Shown here piece by piece: positions 50,581-59,062 of a stretch of 64,000 nt of DNA. A program made the translations under genes and the position numbers. Each line of letters starts with the position of its first letter. The first letter of the stretch is position 1. The DNA comes from Anaerolineae bacterium. GTDB lineage: Bacteria > Chloroflexota > Anaerolineae > Aggregatilineales > Phototrophicaceae. The DNA lies in contig JALHNT010000005.1 of assembly GCA_022843385.1 (NCBI GenBank), forward strand, positions 106,010 to 170,009, written 5' to 3'. The notes beneath the pieces were generated by a model that was not told the origin of the DNA, did not search any database, and saw nothing but the letters and a program-made list of their open reading frames with translations.

Positions 50581-50611
50581 GAAACGCTGCACAAGCTCCT
50601 ATTGGGGGAGT
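50581..50611 (+). repeat. dnaA 3'-end repeat, copy 2
   Basis: Matches dnaA 49189-49219 at 28 of 31 positions (differences in the fourth base and in two adjacent bases) and even keeps the encoded ending TLHKLLLGE followed by a stop. It marks the original dnaA end or an att-like right junction. Confidence 0.9.
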
Positions 50612-50626
50612 GAACCAAACGCGCAC

Positions 50627-50944
50627 TCACAGCTTCGGATCGGGGTCTTCGGTATTGGCACCGCCTTCCTGCACCAGCATCCGCATCACCGACGAGGCAT
50701 GGCGGAAGACCATCGCTTCCTGATAGGCCGGGTCGGCATACCAGGCTTCGACATGCGCCTGGCTGGGAAATTCCAGGATGACCAGCCGGTCGGTGTAGGG
50801 TTCGCCTTCGAGCGTAATGACTTTTTCGCCGCGCGTCAGGAAGCGCCCACCATGCTTCTTCACAATCGGCGGCGTCCGATCCGTATATTGGCGATAGGTC
50901 TCCGGGTCATGAATCGCCATCATGGCAAGCACGTAAGCGGGCAT
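50627..50944 (-). CDS. DUF1330 domain protein
   Basis: The 105-residue protein is a single DUF1330 (dimeric alpha+beta barrel) domain: YVLAMMAIHDPETYRQYTDRTPPIVKKHGGRFLTRG and RLVILEFPSQAHVEAWYADPAYQ are diagnostic. The family is small and uncharacterised, related in fold to ABM monooxygenases. AAGGAG lies 8 bp before the ATG. It would follow dnaA directly but for the inserted segment. Confidence 0.93.
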   Translation of the reverse strand: MPAYVLAMMAIHDPETYRQYTDRTPPIVKKHGGRFLTRGEKVITLEGEPYTDRLVILEFPSQAHVEAWYADPAYQEAMVFRHASSVMRMLVQEGGANTEDPDPKL

Positions 50945-51275
50945 GGCTGCTGCTCCTTCACATTGGTGGTTGAGACCCTGAGTGTAGCGAATGGTGGCGA
51001 TGGCGTCGATAACCCTGCTGTTACGATTGCATGTCTTTGTCTCCTCTAAGAATCAACTACAATGGCGCCGAGGAGACGGAGAGCAAGCAGCGATGATTGC
51101 TTCACCAATCAGTCAGAAAGAATAGTCATGCGTTTGTCACCAGCCTCCCTGTCGATTGGAAACGACAGGGAAACCAGGGTGATAAATGATGGTACAGGAA
51201 TAACGCCAGGCATCAGGAATAAGGTCAGGGTGAAATCAGGCTGACCGGGATAAGAACAGGCGGGAAGAAGTGAAG
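50945..51275. other. Intergenic region without a convincing gene
   Basis: It contains a perfect 8-bp stem (CCCTGTCG...CGACAGGG, 51147-51170) that could form a hairpin on either strand and a short frame (51062-51244) lacking ribosome site and protein-like composition. No RNA family was recognised. Confidence 0.5.
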
Positions 51276-51443
51276 TTACCGGCGATAAGGATTGCGGGGT
51301 GTAGGACGCGGGATGCGCACCGGCACGGGGACAGGCACCCGCTTAGGCTGCGATTGTGGATTGAGCAGACGCTCTAGATCTTCCAGAACTTCGCGCAACC
51401 GATTACCGAGGTTGTCCAGGACGCCTTGTTTCTGCTTTGCCAC
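51276..51443 (-). CDS. Small basic Pro/Arg-rich protein
   Basis: The GTG at 51443 has AGAAAGGGG 7 bp upstream and gives 55 residues: an N-terminal Leu/Glu-rich helix (KQKQGVLDNLGNRLREVLEDLERLLN) followed by a basic, Pro-rich tail (KRVPVPVPVRIPRPTPRNPYRR). The frame continues upstream through the tRNA gene, which is only coincidental. Function unknown; the tail resembles nucleic-acid- or membrane-binding peptides. Confidence 0.6.
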   Translation of the reverse strand: MAKQKQGVLDNLGNRLREVLEDLERLLNPQSQPKRVPVPVPVRIPRPTPRNPYRR

Positions 51444-51468
51444 AGCCAGACCCCTTTCTCCGGTAAAC

Positions 51469-51513
51469 AAAAAATCCCCTCGTAGGTTGACAATCAACGA
51501 CGAACGGGGGATT
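51469..51513 (-). terminator. Terminator downstream of tRNA-Ala
   Basis: On the minus strand AATCCCC pairs with GGGGATT around an inner GTTGA/TCAAC stem, followed by six T. It lies between the tRNA and the small basic-protein gene. Confidence 0.8.
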
Positions 51514-51536
51514 TCGATGGGAGCTTGGATGATAGA

Positions 51537-51609
51537 TGGACCTAGAGAGACTCGAACTCTCGACCTCTTCAATGCCATTGAAGCGCTCTCCCAACTGAGC
51601 TATAGGCCC
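51537..51609 (-). tRNA. tRNA-Ala (anticodon GGC)
   Basis: A complete cloverleaf is seen on the minus strand: acceptor GGGCCTA/TAGGTCC with one G-T pair, D-loop AGCTCAGTTGGGAGAGC, anticodon stem CTTCA/TGAAG around loop ATGGCAT (anticodon GGC) and T-loop GTTCGAGTC. The discriminator is A and the CCA end is not encoded. It reads GCC and GCU alanine codons. Confidence 0.97.
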
Positions 51610-51774
51610 GCAGCGGTAAGCGCCCGAATGGTAGCCCCTTGATGTCGTGTTGTCAATACCAAGCATACAGCCATTTTTATCTTTTGGCTATAGGCTCAAA
51701 TGAATATTTAACTTAAATTCCGCTAGAAGCGGATGAGCCGATGCTCATCTCGTGCCACATAAGGATGTCCTGCC

Positions 51775-52452
51775 ATGCGTTTAGAAGACCTGAATTGGAT
51801 GGATGTTGAGCGTTATCTGGAGCGTGATGACCGCATCATGCTGATTACCGGCACGACGGAGCAACACGCCTATCTCAGCCTGTTGACCGATATTCTGATC
51901 CCCTCACGGCTGGCGCTGGCCGTCGCTGAACGCGAACCGATCCTGATCGCCCCGCCGCTCAACTTCGGCTACAGTCATTATTTCAAAGCCTACCCCGGCA
52001 CCATCAGCCTGAGGCAGGAGACCTTCGCCCAGGTGCTAAATGAGATCGTCGATGGCCTGCGCCAACAGGGCTTCCGCCGCTTCTTCATCCTCAATGGGCA
52101 TGGTGGCAACCTCATGCCGCAGCATCTGACCGACCTCCATGCCAGCGGTCAGGCCAGCCTGGTCTGGTACAACTGGTGGAAGGAAAGTGCTGTCAAAGCC
52201 TTCGAGGAGCAGCACAACATCAAGTTGACACACGCCAACTGGGGTGAAAACTTCCCTTTCAACCGGGTGGCTGAAAGCCCGGCAGGCGAGAAAGCCTGGA
52301 TTGGCAGCCTCAACCAGGACGATCCACAGGCGGTACGGGCGGTGCTGGGAGATGGCAGCTTCGGCGGCGCCTATCAGGTGGCGGATGATATCACCCACGC
52401 TCTGTTCATGACGGTGGTTGACGAGATCGTTGCGCGCATTCGGGCGATGTGA
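51775..52452 (+). CDS. Creatininase-family amidohydrolase
   Basis: The 225-residue protein has the creatininase fold with metal ligands in GTTEQHAYLSLLTDILIP (Glu, His, Asp near 28-41), NGHGGN (about 108-113) and NWGE. The family includes creatinine amidohydrolase and MftE-like peptidases; which substrate applies is not shown. It is a homohexameric cytoplasmic enzyme by family. AAGGA lies 9 bp before the ATG. The M24-fold gene with creatinase-like features lies 2 kb away but on the other strand. Confidence 0.88.
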   Translation: MRLEDLNWMDVERYLERDDRIMLITGTTEQHAYLSLLTDILIPSRLALAVAEREPILIAPPLNFGYSHYFKAYPGTISLRQETFAQVLNEIVDGLRQQGFRRFFILNGHGGNLMPQHLTDLHASGQASLVWYNWWKESAVKAFEEQHNIKLTHANWGENFPFNRVAESPAGEKAWIGSLNQDDPQAVRAVLGDGSFGGAYQVADDITHALFMTVVDEIVARIRAM

Positions 52453-52563
52453 GGCAACCTTAAATGCCATTTAAGAAAATTTAGGGTAGGCATAACCATG
52501 CAGCTATTCACCCGTGCTAGGCTGTGCTGTGCCATAAATGTCTAGCATGTTGAGGTGGATACC

Positions 52564-53661
52564 ATGTTCAGAGTGCGTTATCAGCTCGTCATCGGTCTGC
52601 TGCTCCTGACTCTGGGGGCAGCCGCCGTCCATGCCCGCACGAGTGTCATTGCGCCACAACAGGAACCCGCGACCGTCATCATCGACCGTGGCCTGGGCGA
52701 TTTGAACCCGATTTATCAAGCCGTCAGCCCGTCCGTAGTCGCCATCAATGTCAGCACCAGTGTCGGGCGGCGGAGCGGCGGCGCGACCGGTTCCGGCTTT
52801 GTCATCGATAATGAAGGGCATATCATCACCAACAACCACGTCGTCGAAAATGCCGATGCCATCGAGATCGAGTTCTTCGACGGACACCTGGCCACTGCCA
52901 CCATAGTTGGCCTGGACCCGGATTCAGATCTGGCGCTGCTCGATGTCGATGTCCCTGGGGAGCGTCTGTTCCCAGTCACCTTCGGCAACTCGGACGCGCT
53001 GGTCGTGGGTCAGCCGGTGCTGGCGATTGGCAGCCCCTATGGTCAGGATTGGACGCTGACCACTGGCATCGTCAGCGGGCTGGATCGCGTCATCACTGGC
53101 CTGACCAATTTCTCCATCGGCGGCGTCATCCAGACCGACGCGGCCATCAATCCCGGCAACAGCGGCGGCCCACTGCTGAACCTGCAAGGCGAGATCGTCG
53201 GGGTGAATTCGCAGATTCTCAGCCAATCTGGCAGCAATTCCGGCGTCGGATTCGCCATACCGAGCAATCTGGTGCAGCGAGTGGCGCGTGAACTGGAAGC
53301 CGGAGGCTCGGTGGATTACAGCTACATGGGCATCGCCGGCGCGGATGTGACCTTACAGATCATTGATGAACTGGGACTGCCAGACGATACCCGCGGCGTG
53401 GTGGTGACGGCCATCTCGCGCAATGGCCCAGCGGATGAGGCGGGCATCCAGAATGCCATCGGTCAGGACAACAGCACTGCCGTGCCGACCAACTTCGATG
53501 TCATCACCGCCATCGATGGCAATCCGATCAAGGGCATGAATGATCTGATTTCGTATCTGGCACGCTCGACCACTCCCGGGCAGACCGTCACCTTGAGCAT
53601 CCTGCGCGATGGCAATCAGCCGATACAGGTGCCGCTCACCCTCACTTCGCGCCCGTCATGA
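52564..53661 (+). CDS. HtrA/DegQ-like secreted serine protease with PDZ
   Basis: The ATG at 52564 (GAGG at 8 bp) gives 365 residues: an N-terminal hydrophobic signal or anchor (VRYQLVIGLLLLTLGAAAVHA), a trypsin-like domain with the triad His (ITNNHVVEN), Asp (DPDSDLALLDV) and Ser (NPGNSGGPLLN), and one PDZ domain (about 255-360, with GVVVTAISRNGPADEAGI). HtrA proteins are extracytoplasmic quality-control proteases. No regulator adjoins it. Confidence 0.96.
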   Translation: MFRVRYQLVIGLLLLTLGAAAVHARTSVIAPQQEPATVIIDRGLGDLNPIYQAVSPSVVAINVSTSVGRRSGGATGSGFVIDNEGHIITNNHVVENADAIEIEFFDGHLATATIVGLDPDSDLALLDVDVPGERLFPVTFGNSDALVVGQPVLAIGSPYGQDWTLTTGIVSGLDRVITGLTNFSIGGVIQTDAAINPGNSGGPLLNLQGEIVGVNSQILSQSGSNSGVGFAIPSNLVQRVARELEAGGSVDYSYMGIAGADVTLQIIDELGLPDDTRGVVVTAISRNGPADEAGIQNAIGQDNSTAVPTNFDVITAIDGNPIKGMNDLISYLARSTTPGQTVTLSILRDGNQPIQVPLTLTSRPS

Positions 53662-53831
53662 TCATTGGGTCGATGCAGCAAGCGTAGTGAACAAAACGAA
53701 GTTGAGGTCGTCACATAAACGGACAGAATGAGACCCCGGATAGCCGTCTATTCGGCAATCTCACCGCTGGTTGCTGGGTTCAAGACATGAGTGGATGGCA
53801 TTCTTGCGTTGCAAACTGTTCCAGATTACAC

Positions 53832-53857
53832 TATGTGCAACTTATCGGTTGCACATA
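53832..53857. promoter_or_regulatory. Operator-like palindrome of the AHSA1/ArsR operon
   Basis: TATGTGCAAC and its exact inverse GTTGCACATA flank a 6-bp spacer, a perfect 10-bp repeat that covers or follows the likely -10 (TACACT or TATGTG) and ends 8 bp before the AHSA1 start. The ArsR protein encoded at the operon's end is the obvious candidate to bind it. Confidence 0.8.
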
Positions 53858-53864
53858 AGGATCG

Positions 53865-54293
53865 ATGATAATGACCGTCTTAACTGTCGAACGAGACATC
53901 TGGATCGCTGCGCCGCCGGAGCGCGTCTGGCAGGCCATCACTCAAGGCGAGATGTTGGAGCGCTGGTGGGGAGACCAATGGCGCATCCCGGAACTGCGCG
54001 TGGGTGCAGCGATCCAGTTCGGTCATGAAGGCGACTGGATGACAGCGATGATTACGACGGTGGATCCACCACGACAATTCGCGCTGGAATGGCCGCCGCA
54101 GGCCGGGTATCACAGCATCGCCATGACGACCGCTTTCAGCCTGACTGCCGAACAGGGTGGCACTCGACTGCATGTTCGTGAAACCGGCTTTGAGGCACTG
54201 CCCGATGACATCCGCCAGACGCGCTTTGACCAGACGACGAAGGGATACGAAACGGTGCTGGCAAGCCTGAAACACCTGCTGGAAGCGGCATGA
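53865..54293 (+). CDS. AHSA1/START-like (SRPBCC) domain protein
   Basis: The 142-residue protein is one SRPBCC fold: ERDIWIAAPPERVWQAITQGEMLERWWGDQWR at the N-terminus is the AHSA1 signature, and LHVRETGFEAL and KGYETVLASLKHLL mark its end. Such proteins bind hydrophobic ligands or co-chaperone functions; bacterial ones often accompany ArsR regulators. It overlaps the ArsR gene by 4 bp (ATGA). ATGs at 53865 and 53871 are both possible starts. Confidence 0.92.
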   Translation: MIMTVLTVERDIWIAAPPERVWQAITQGEMLERWWGDQWRIPELRVGAAIQFGHEGDWMTAMITTVDPPRQFALEWPPQAGYHSIAMTTAFSLTAEQGGTRLHVRETGFEALPDDIRQTRFDQTTKGYETVLASLKHLLEAA

Positions 54294-54613
54294 CCGAGCA
54301 AGCCCTCTTCACCGCCCTGGCCGACCCACTGCGTCGCCAACTGCTGCTGGATCTGGCACAGTCCAGCCCGCGTACCGCCACCCAGTTAGCCCAGGATTAC
54401 CCGATCACGCGCCAGGGCATTCTGAAGCACCTGGATGTTCTGGAACAAGCCGGACTGGTTGCTGTTCAGCCGGCTGGACGAGAGAAGCGCTATCGCTTAA
54501 CGCCGCAGCGCCTGGTCGAAGTGGAACAGTGGATTAAAGAACTTGAGGCGCGATGGGATGAACGACTCCTGCGCCTCAAGACCCTGCTTGAATCCGATCC
54601 GCCGGGGGAGTGA
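54290..54613 (+). CDS. ArsR-family winged-helix regulator
   Basis: The 107-residue protein is a winged-helix repressor of the ArsR/SmtB superfamily: ALFTALADPLRRQLLLDLA, the recognition helix ITRQGILKHLDVLEQAGLV, and the wing VQPAGREKRYRLTP. It has no Cys metal-binding motif, so it senses something other than arsenite or metals, as expected for the AHSA1-linked subgroup. It is translationally coupled to the AHSA1 gene and likely controls the operon through the palindrome at 53832. Confidence 0.93.
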   Translation: MTEQALFTALADPLRRQLLLDLAQSSPRTATQLAQDYPITRQGILKHLDVLEQAGLVAVQPAGREKRYRLTPQRLVEVEQWIKELEARWDERLLRLKTLLESDPPGE

Positions 54614-54619
54614 ATCGCT

Positions 54620-55804
54620 TTACACCGGCAGCGTCAGGCTCTCCAGATCGCGCGGGTAATAGGTCATCATCTCCACGCCATCCTCGGTGACGGCGACAGT
54701 ATCGGAATGACGGAAGCCGCCGATCTGCGGATGATACAGCCCTGGCTCGATGGTGAAGACCATGCCCGGCTTGATCGGGGTGGGGTCGCCTTTGTCGAGG
54801 AACGGCGCTTCGTGATAGCGCAGCCCGATGGCATGGCCGACGTGATGCCGCCAGTAGCCCATCAGGTCATGTTTCTCATAGTAGGCTCGCACCGCCAGAT
54901 CAACCTCGGCGCAGGTCTTGACCCGTCCCAGCGCTTCAATCGCCGTGTCCTGAAGCGCCACCATATGATCGAAGAGCCGCCGCTGATCATCGGTCGCTTT
55001 GCCCAGGAACATCGTCCGTTCCAGTTCCGAGACATAACCCCAGACCGGCGCACTGGCACCCGTCACCAGCACATCGCCGGCCTGAAACACGATATTGTTC
55101 GCCAGCGCGTGCGGGATAGCCGCGTTGCGCCCGATCTGCCCGCGATAACCGGCTATCGCGCCAGGATAGGTCATGTTCTGCGAGCGATAAACCGGCCCGA
55201 TGGCATCCAGCATAGCGCGGGTGGCTTCGTGACCAGCCCGCTGTTCGACTTCGGTCTCGGTGGCACCGACGACGGTGTAGCGCTGAAGCAGGGTATGCGC
55301 CAGATTGCCCCAGCGGCAGCTTTCGCGCAGCAGGTTCAGCTCCGCCGGCGACTTCACCATCATCTGATCTTCAATCGCCGCCCGCACCTTGACCACCGTC
55401 GCCCCGGTCAGCTCGCTCAACGCCGGGCCGCGATAGCCCAAAATCCAGGGATAGCCATCGTCATCGACCGCAATCGTGTCACGGATGTCCATGTCGCCCA
55501 GCAGCGTCTTGAGCGCCGCCATCGGATGAGGATCAAATGGATATTCGACATAATGCGCCACCTGCTCGATCAGCGCATTGGATTGGGCGTGTTCCACTTC
55601 CAGGCGTGGCACGAACAGGCCGCGTTCGCCATTGCTATTCATGACGAAGCCGATCGGACGCTCTGTGGGGATGAAGGCGAAACCGGCGTAATAGAGGATA
55701 TAGTCGCGGTCGAACAGCACCACGCCGCTGCATCCGCGCTCGACGATCACCTGGCGCAGGACTTCACAGCGCGCCCGGTATTCCGCATCGCTTATCTTGA
55801 GCAT
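54620..55804 (-). CDS. M24-fold (Xaa-Pro aminopeptidase-like) protein with altered metal site
   Basis: The 394-residue protein has the creatinase/prolidase two-domain layout. The C-terminal pita-bread domain keeps the His (HHVGHAIGLRYHEAP) and two Glu ligands (VFTIEPGLY and AVTEDGVEMMT), but where metallopeptidases have D-x-G-x and SDxTRT it has VTGASAPVWGY and SELERT: the two Asp ligands appear replaced by Thr or Gly and by Glu. It may be a non-metallo M24 enzyme such as a creatinase or an ectoine hydrolase rather than a peptidase. AAAGGA lies 7 bp before the ATG. Confidence 0.85.
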   Translation of the reverse strand: MLKISDAEYRARCEVLRQVIVERGCSGVVLFDRDYILYYAGFAFIPTERPIGFVMNSNGERGLFVPRLEVEHAQSNALIEQVAHYVEYPFDPHPMAALKTLLGDMDIRDTIAVDDDGYPWILGYRGPALSELTGATVVKVRAAIEDQMMVKSPAELNLLRESCRWGNLAHTLLQRYTVVGATETEVEQRAGHEATRAMLDAIGPVYRSQNMTYPGAIAGYRGQIGRNAAIPHALANNIVFQAGDVLVTGASAPVWGYVSELERTMFLGKATDDQRRLFDHMVALQDTAIEALGRVKTCAEVDLAVRAYYEKHDLMGYWRHHVGHAIGLRYHEAPFLDKGDPTPIKPGMVFTIEPGLYHPQIGGFRHSDTVAVTEDGVEMMTYYPRDLESLTLPV

Positions 55805-55945
55805 GATTCATCCTTTGCGTTCAGGCCTTCATCCCGCGAGTATAACGGGCGCTGGAAATGGCGACCAGTCAAGTGGAACTACCCCACTGGCCTATTGGTG
55901 TCGTGTCTTGCGGTTGTTTCGCCCTATTGCACTTTGCCCGTCACC

Positions 55946-55964
55946 CCCCAATAACTGGGGGGAT
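55946..55964. promoter_or_regulatory. C6A-N5-TG6 palindrome upstream of the hydrolase gene
   Basis: CCCCCCA and TGGGGGG flank a 5-bp spacer (a perfect 7-bp stem), about 70 bp before the start codon. A shorter version with the same CCCCA-N5-TGGGG core (62398-62414) precedes the ABC exporter gene. Confidence 0.5.
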
Positions 55965-56031
55965 GCGCCACGTGATTCAGGTGTATCCTGTGGCTTATTG
56001 ACCAGAAACGTATTTTGGGTCACAAGGTCAA

Positions 56032-56910
56032 ATGAGCACACAAGTAACATCACACTTCACTACCCTGCCGGATGGACAGGTGATCCACAGCCTTCAGGCT
56101 GGCACAGATACCTGGGGAACGGTGGTGCTGCTGCACGGCGGCAACATCGATCATGCCGCATTGTCGTGGGGGCCAACGCTGTCCGCCCTGGCGGAACGCC
56201 GTTATCGGGTGATCGCGCTGGACGCCCCTGGTTACGGTCGTAGCCCGGCACCGCGCCAGCCGTTCACGCTCCAGCGGGCGACAGCGACCTTCAGCCAGTT
56301 CGCTGATGCCCTCGGATTGAAGACCTTCACATTGGGCGGCGTATCGATGGGAGGCGGGATGGCGCTGGGCTATACCCTGATGCAGCCGGAGCGGGTGACG
56401 CGGCTGGTGCTGGTCGGCTCGTATGGCTTACAGGATCGCGCCCCATTTCATCATCTGAGCCGGCTGTTGATTGCGCTGCCGGGGATGAACGCCCTCACGC
56501 GCGGGATGCTCAAGGGGCGTCCGGGGCTGGTTCGCCGTAGCCTGAGCAGCATCCTCCGTAATCCGGCGGCGCTGACCGATGAGCTGGTGCAGCAGGTGAT
56601 GGCTGCGCTGGAGCAGTCACAGTCACTTGAGGTCTGGTCACAGTTTCAGCGCGACGAGATCGGCTGGAACGGGGTCAAGACCTGTTATATGCCGCGTCTG
56701 AGCGAGATCACCTGCCCAACGCTGCTGGTGCAGGGGACGCATGATATTGGTGTGCCGCTGCGTTATGCCGAAGAAGCAGCGCGCCGGTTGCCTCATGCCC
56801 GGCTGGAAATCTTTGAGAACGCCGGTCACTGGACGCAGCGCGATGATGCTCCGCGCTTTCATCGCCTTCTGTTAGATTTTCTCAATACAAGCCAGGGAAA
56901 AGGTGTGTAA
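56032..56910 (+). CDS. Alpha/beta hydrolase
   Basis: The 292-residue protein has the alpha/beta-hydrolase fold: oxyanion region VVLLHGGNIDHAALSWGP, nucleophile elbow LGGVSMGGGMAL (Ser about residue 103), acid in QGTHDIGVPLRYAEE and His in ENAGHWTQRDDAP. It probably hydrolyses an ester or C-C bond of a small molecule. A CCCCCCA-N5-TGGGGGG palindrome lies about 90 bp upstream. A TetR gene follows 80 bp downstream in the same direction. Confidence 0.92.
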   Translation: MSTQVTSHFTTLPDGQVIHSLQAGTDTWGTVVLLHGGNIDHAALSWGPTLSALAERRYRVIALDAPGYGRSPAPRQPFTLQRATATFSQFADALGLKTFTLGGVSMGGGMALGYTLMQPERVTRLVLVGSYGLQDRAPFHHLSRLLIALPGMNALTRGMLKGRPGLVRRSLSSILRNPAALTDELVQQVMAALEQSQSLEVWSQFQRDEIGWNGVKTCYMPRLSEITCPTLLVQGTHDIGVPLRYAEEAARRLPHARLEIFENAGHWTQRDDAPRFHRLLLDFLNTSQGKGV

Positions 56911-56994
56911 ATCCCAACTTTTGCCTGTTCTTACCTGTTTATCAGGCTAAAGGTTGTACTCGACTATATCAATTCTGTACTTGAAAGGATGATG

Positions 56995-57693
56995 ATGCCC
57001 GACACCCGCGATAACCCGGAGCGCGAGGGGCGCATTCTGGATGCCGCCAAGAAGCTCTTCAGTCATTACGGCTTCGACAAGACCACTGTCAGCGACATCG
57101 CCGATGAAGCTGGTATCTCGAAAGGGGCGGTCTATCTGCACTTCAAGAGCAAGGATGAGCTATTCGATGCACTGCTGCTGCGCGAGTCGGATGCGGTGCT
57201 GGATGATTTGCTGCGGCGGTTGGATGCCGATCGAGAGGGGGGCAGCATCTTCGGCTTGTATCAACATGCCATCCTGACATCTATCGCCAATCCGCTGATG
57301 CACGCGCTGATGACCCGTGACAGCCGGGTGCTGGGCGATTACGCCCGGCGAATCAGCAAGACGCTGTTGGCAGCGCAGGGCAATCTGGTACGAGATGAGA
57401 TGGTGAAGCAGTTGCAAGCGGCGGGTGTCATCCGTCCGGACCTGGACGCAGATGTGGTCAGTTATGTGCTGGCGCTGATCCGCTACGGCTTCCTGATGAT
57501 ACACGAGGTCGTGCCGCCCGATAAAGCGCCGCCGCTGGATGAAGTCGGGCGGACGCTGGGGCTGCTGCTGGAACGGGGTTTGGCCCCTGAAGGCGGGTCG
57601 AATAAGGAAGCTGGACGGCAGGTATTGCATCAGATCGTCGAGCAACTGCGGGCGTATATCCACAGCACGCGCAAAACATCACCGCCAGCGTGA
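56995..57693 (+). CDS. TetR/AcrR family regulator
   Basis: The third of three adjacent ATGs (56995) lies 6 bp after an AAAGG element and gives 232 residues. The N-terminal HTH is textbook TetR ([52 protein letters not shown]); the rest is the dimeric ligand-binding region. It follows the alpha/beta hydrolase gene and is divergent from nothing, so its targets are open. The nearby exporter and glycosyltransferases, with a shared palindrome, are candidates. Confidence 0.92.
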   Translation: MPDTRDNPEREGRILDAAKKLFSHYGFDKTTVSDIADEAGISKGAVYLHFKSKDELFDALLLRESDAVLDDLLRRLDADREGGSIFGLYQHAILTSIANPLMHALMTRDSRVLGDYARRISKTLLAAQGNLVRDEMVKQLQAAGVIRPDLDADVVSYVLALIRYGFLMIHEVVPPDKAPPLDEVGRTLGLLLERGLAPEGGSNKEAGRQVLHQIVEQLRAYIHSTRKTSPPA

Positions 57694-57775
57694 TGAACAT
57701 GGGTTGCGGACGACGCCGCCCGGGATGATGCCTGTGCCGGGCATTATGCACCCGGCACGATTAGGGAAGGCGCGC

Positions 57776-58750
57776 TTACTGCGGCGGCGGGATCAGGCCG
57801 ATCTGTTGAAACAGGGTGAAGTAATCACCAACATCCCATTGTTCAACGACCAGGCCATCGCTCACGCGAAAGACATCAGCGCTGACGTAGTTAATCGGAT
57901 TGAATGTTGGAGGGATACCATAAAGTTGTTCACCCCCTTCATGAGTGCCAGTGATAGTGCTGAGGACAAAAGCCAGATCGCCTTCCGTCACAGTCAGGTT
58001 GATCTCACGCTGCACATCCGGGAACGCTTCGTAAATGGCGGTGTAGAAGTCCTGGAAACCCTTCAGACCCGGCCCCACGAACGGATTGTGCCAGACATAA
58101 TCCGGGGCGATGAAACGCTCGGCGGCCACGATGTCACGGGTGTTGAGTGCGTCCTTATACAGACCTTCAACCACTGTCAGCGTATCTTCGCTGGCAGCCG
58201 GTTCAGGTGTACGTTCCACCAGGGGGACACCGAACATGCTCAGGTCTTCCGGGGCAGGCGCGCCATTCGGAATGATGCCCAACTGCTGGAAAAAAGACAG
58301 TTGATCGATCACTTCCCAGTGTTCAGCCAGTTTGCCCTCTTCAACACGCCAGAAGTTGATGCTTTGCGCGGCGACTCGGTTACCGGTCGCTTGGATGCCC
58401 ATGAAGTCCCCTTCCTGAGTGCCGGAGATCACCAGGCGGGCAGCGACATAATCGCCCTCAGCGGCCATTTCGTAAACCGTGTACTGAATATCCGGGAAAG
58501 CGGTGTGGAGACCGGCCACCATCCCTTGCAGTGCCTGACTGCCACTGGGTACACCCGGCGTATTCTGGATGTACTCTGGCGTGACGAACTGGTCAGCAGC
58601 GGCGACATCCCCAGCGTTGAAGACCTGATCGATGAAGGCTATGACCAACTGCCGATTGGCGTCTGTGGACGACTCCTGCGCATAAGCTGCCGACAGGCTG
58701 AAAGCAGCGACGAGCAAGACCGATGTAAGAGCGGCGATCCAACGGTTCAT
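57776..58750 (-). CDS. Secreted protein with two SnoaL-like domains
   Basis: The ATG at 58750 (AGGGGG at 6 bp) gives 324 residues with a signal peptide (NRWIAALTSVLLVAAFSLSAAYAQ). Two similar SnoaL/NTF2-like domains follow (about 35-165 and 195-324), each with a DQFVTPEYIQNTP / ERFIAPDYVWHNP block, a VAGLHTAFPDIQYTV / YTAIYEAFPDVQREI block and an EHWEVIDQLSFFQQLGIIP / EQWDVGDYFTLFQQIGLIP end. The duplication is clear by eye. SnoaL-like ester-cyclase-fold proteins are common in secreted form in Chloroflexota; function unknown. Confidence 0.9.
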   Translation of the reverse strand: MNRWIAALTSVLLVAAFSLSAAYAQESSTDANRQLVIAFIDQVFNAGDVAAADQFVTPEYIQNTPGVPSGSQALQGMVAGLHTAFPDIQYTVYEMAAEGDYVAARLVISGTQEGDFMGIQATGNRVAAQSINFWRVEEGKLAEHWEVIDQLSFFQQLGIIPNGAPAPEDLSMFGVPLVERTPEPAASEDTLTVVEGLYKDALNTRDIVAAERFIAPDYVWHNPFVGPGLKGFQDFYTAIYEAFPDVQREINLTVTEGDLAFVLSTITGTHEGGEQLYGIPPTFNPINYVSADVFRVSDGLVVEQWDVGDYFTLFQQIGLIPPPQ

Positions 58751-59062
58751 GATATTCCCCCTATTCATGGTGCTGCGGGTTTATTCCCGCGTTCTATCCA
58801 TACAACGAATGTGCAGAGGCGGAATCGACAGTGGGAATGTTAAGCATCAAAAAAGATTATCGGAGATTGTGTTAAGAGCCGATCGGGGTGACTGACAGGT
58901 TAGATACAAATCGATCAGCTTTCCCGGAGCCTTTTAGAGACTTGATTGGCACGGGTAGGGTAAGCTGCGAAGCACGGGGAAGTACAAACATTGGGCTCAT
59001 TTGAGCCGCAGTGCATTAGCAACCAGGAACTAACAACTAACAACCAACATCTGAGAGAAACC
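58751..59062. other. Divergent intergenic region, 312 bp, no gene found
   Basis: It separates the SnoaL gene (minus) from a hydrolase gene (plus). No palindrome stronger than chance was seen and base composition falls toward AT near 58850-58930. It must contain promoters for both genes; none stands out. Confidence 0.5.

Noticed and set aside
51062-51244. 60-residue plus-strand frame after DUF1330
   Set aside because: No ribosome site, poor composition; region also holds a perfect hairpin.
51403-51666. Frames running through the tRNA, with the ending GIEEVESSSLSRSI-like sequence
   Set aside because: This peptide is a well-known artefact of reading tRNA genes; the tRNA-Ala cloverleaf is complete.
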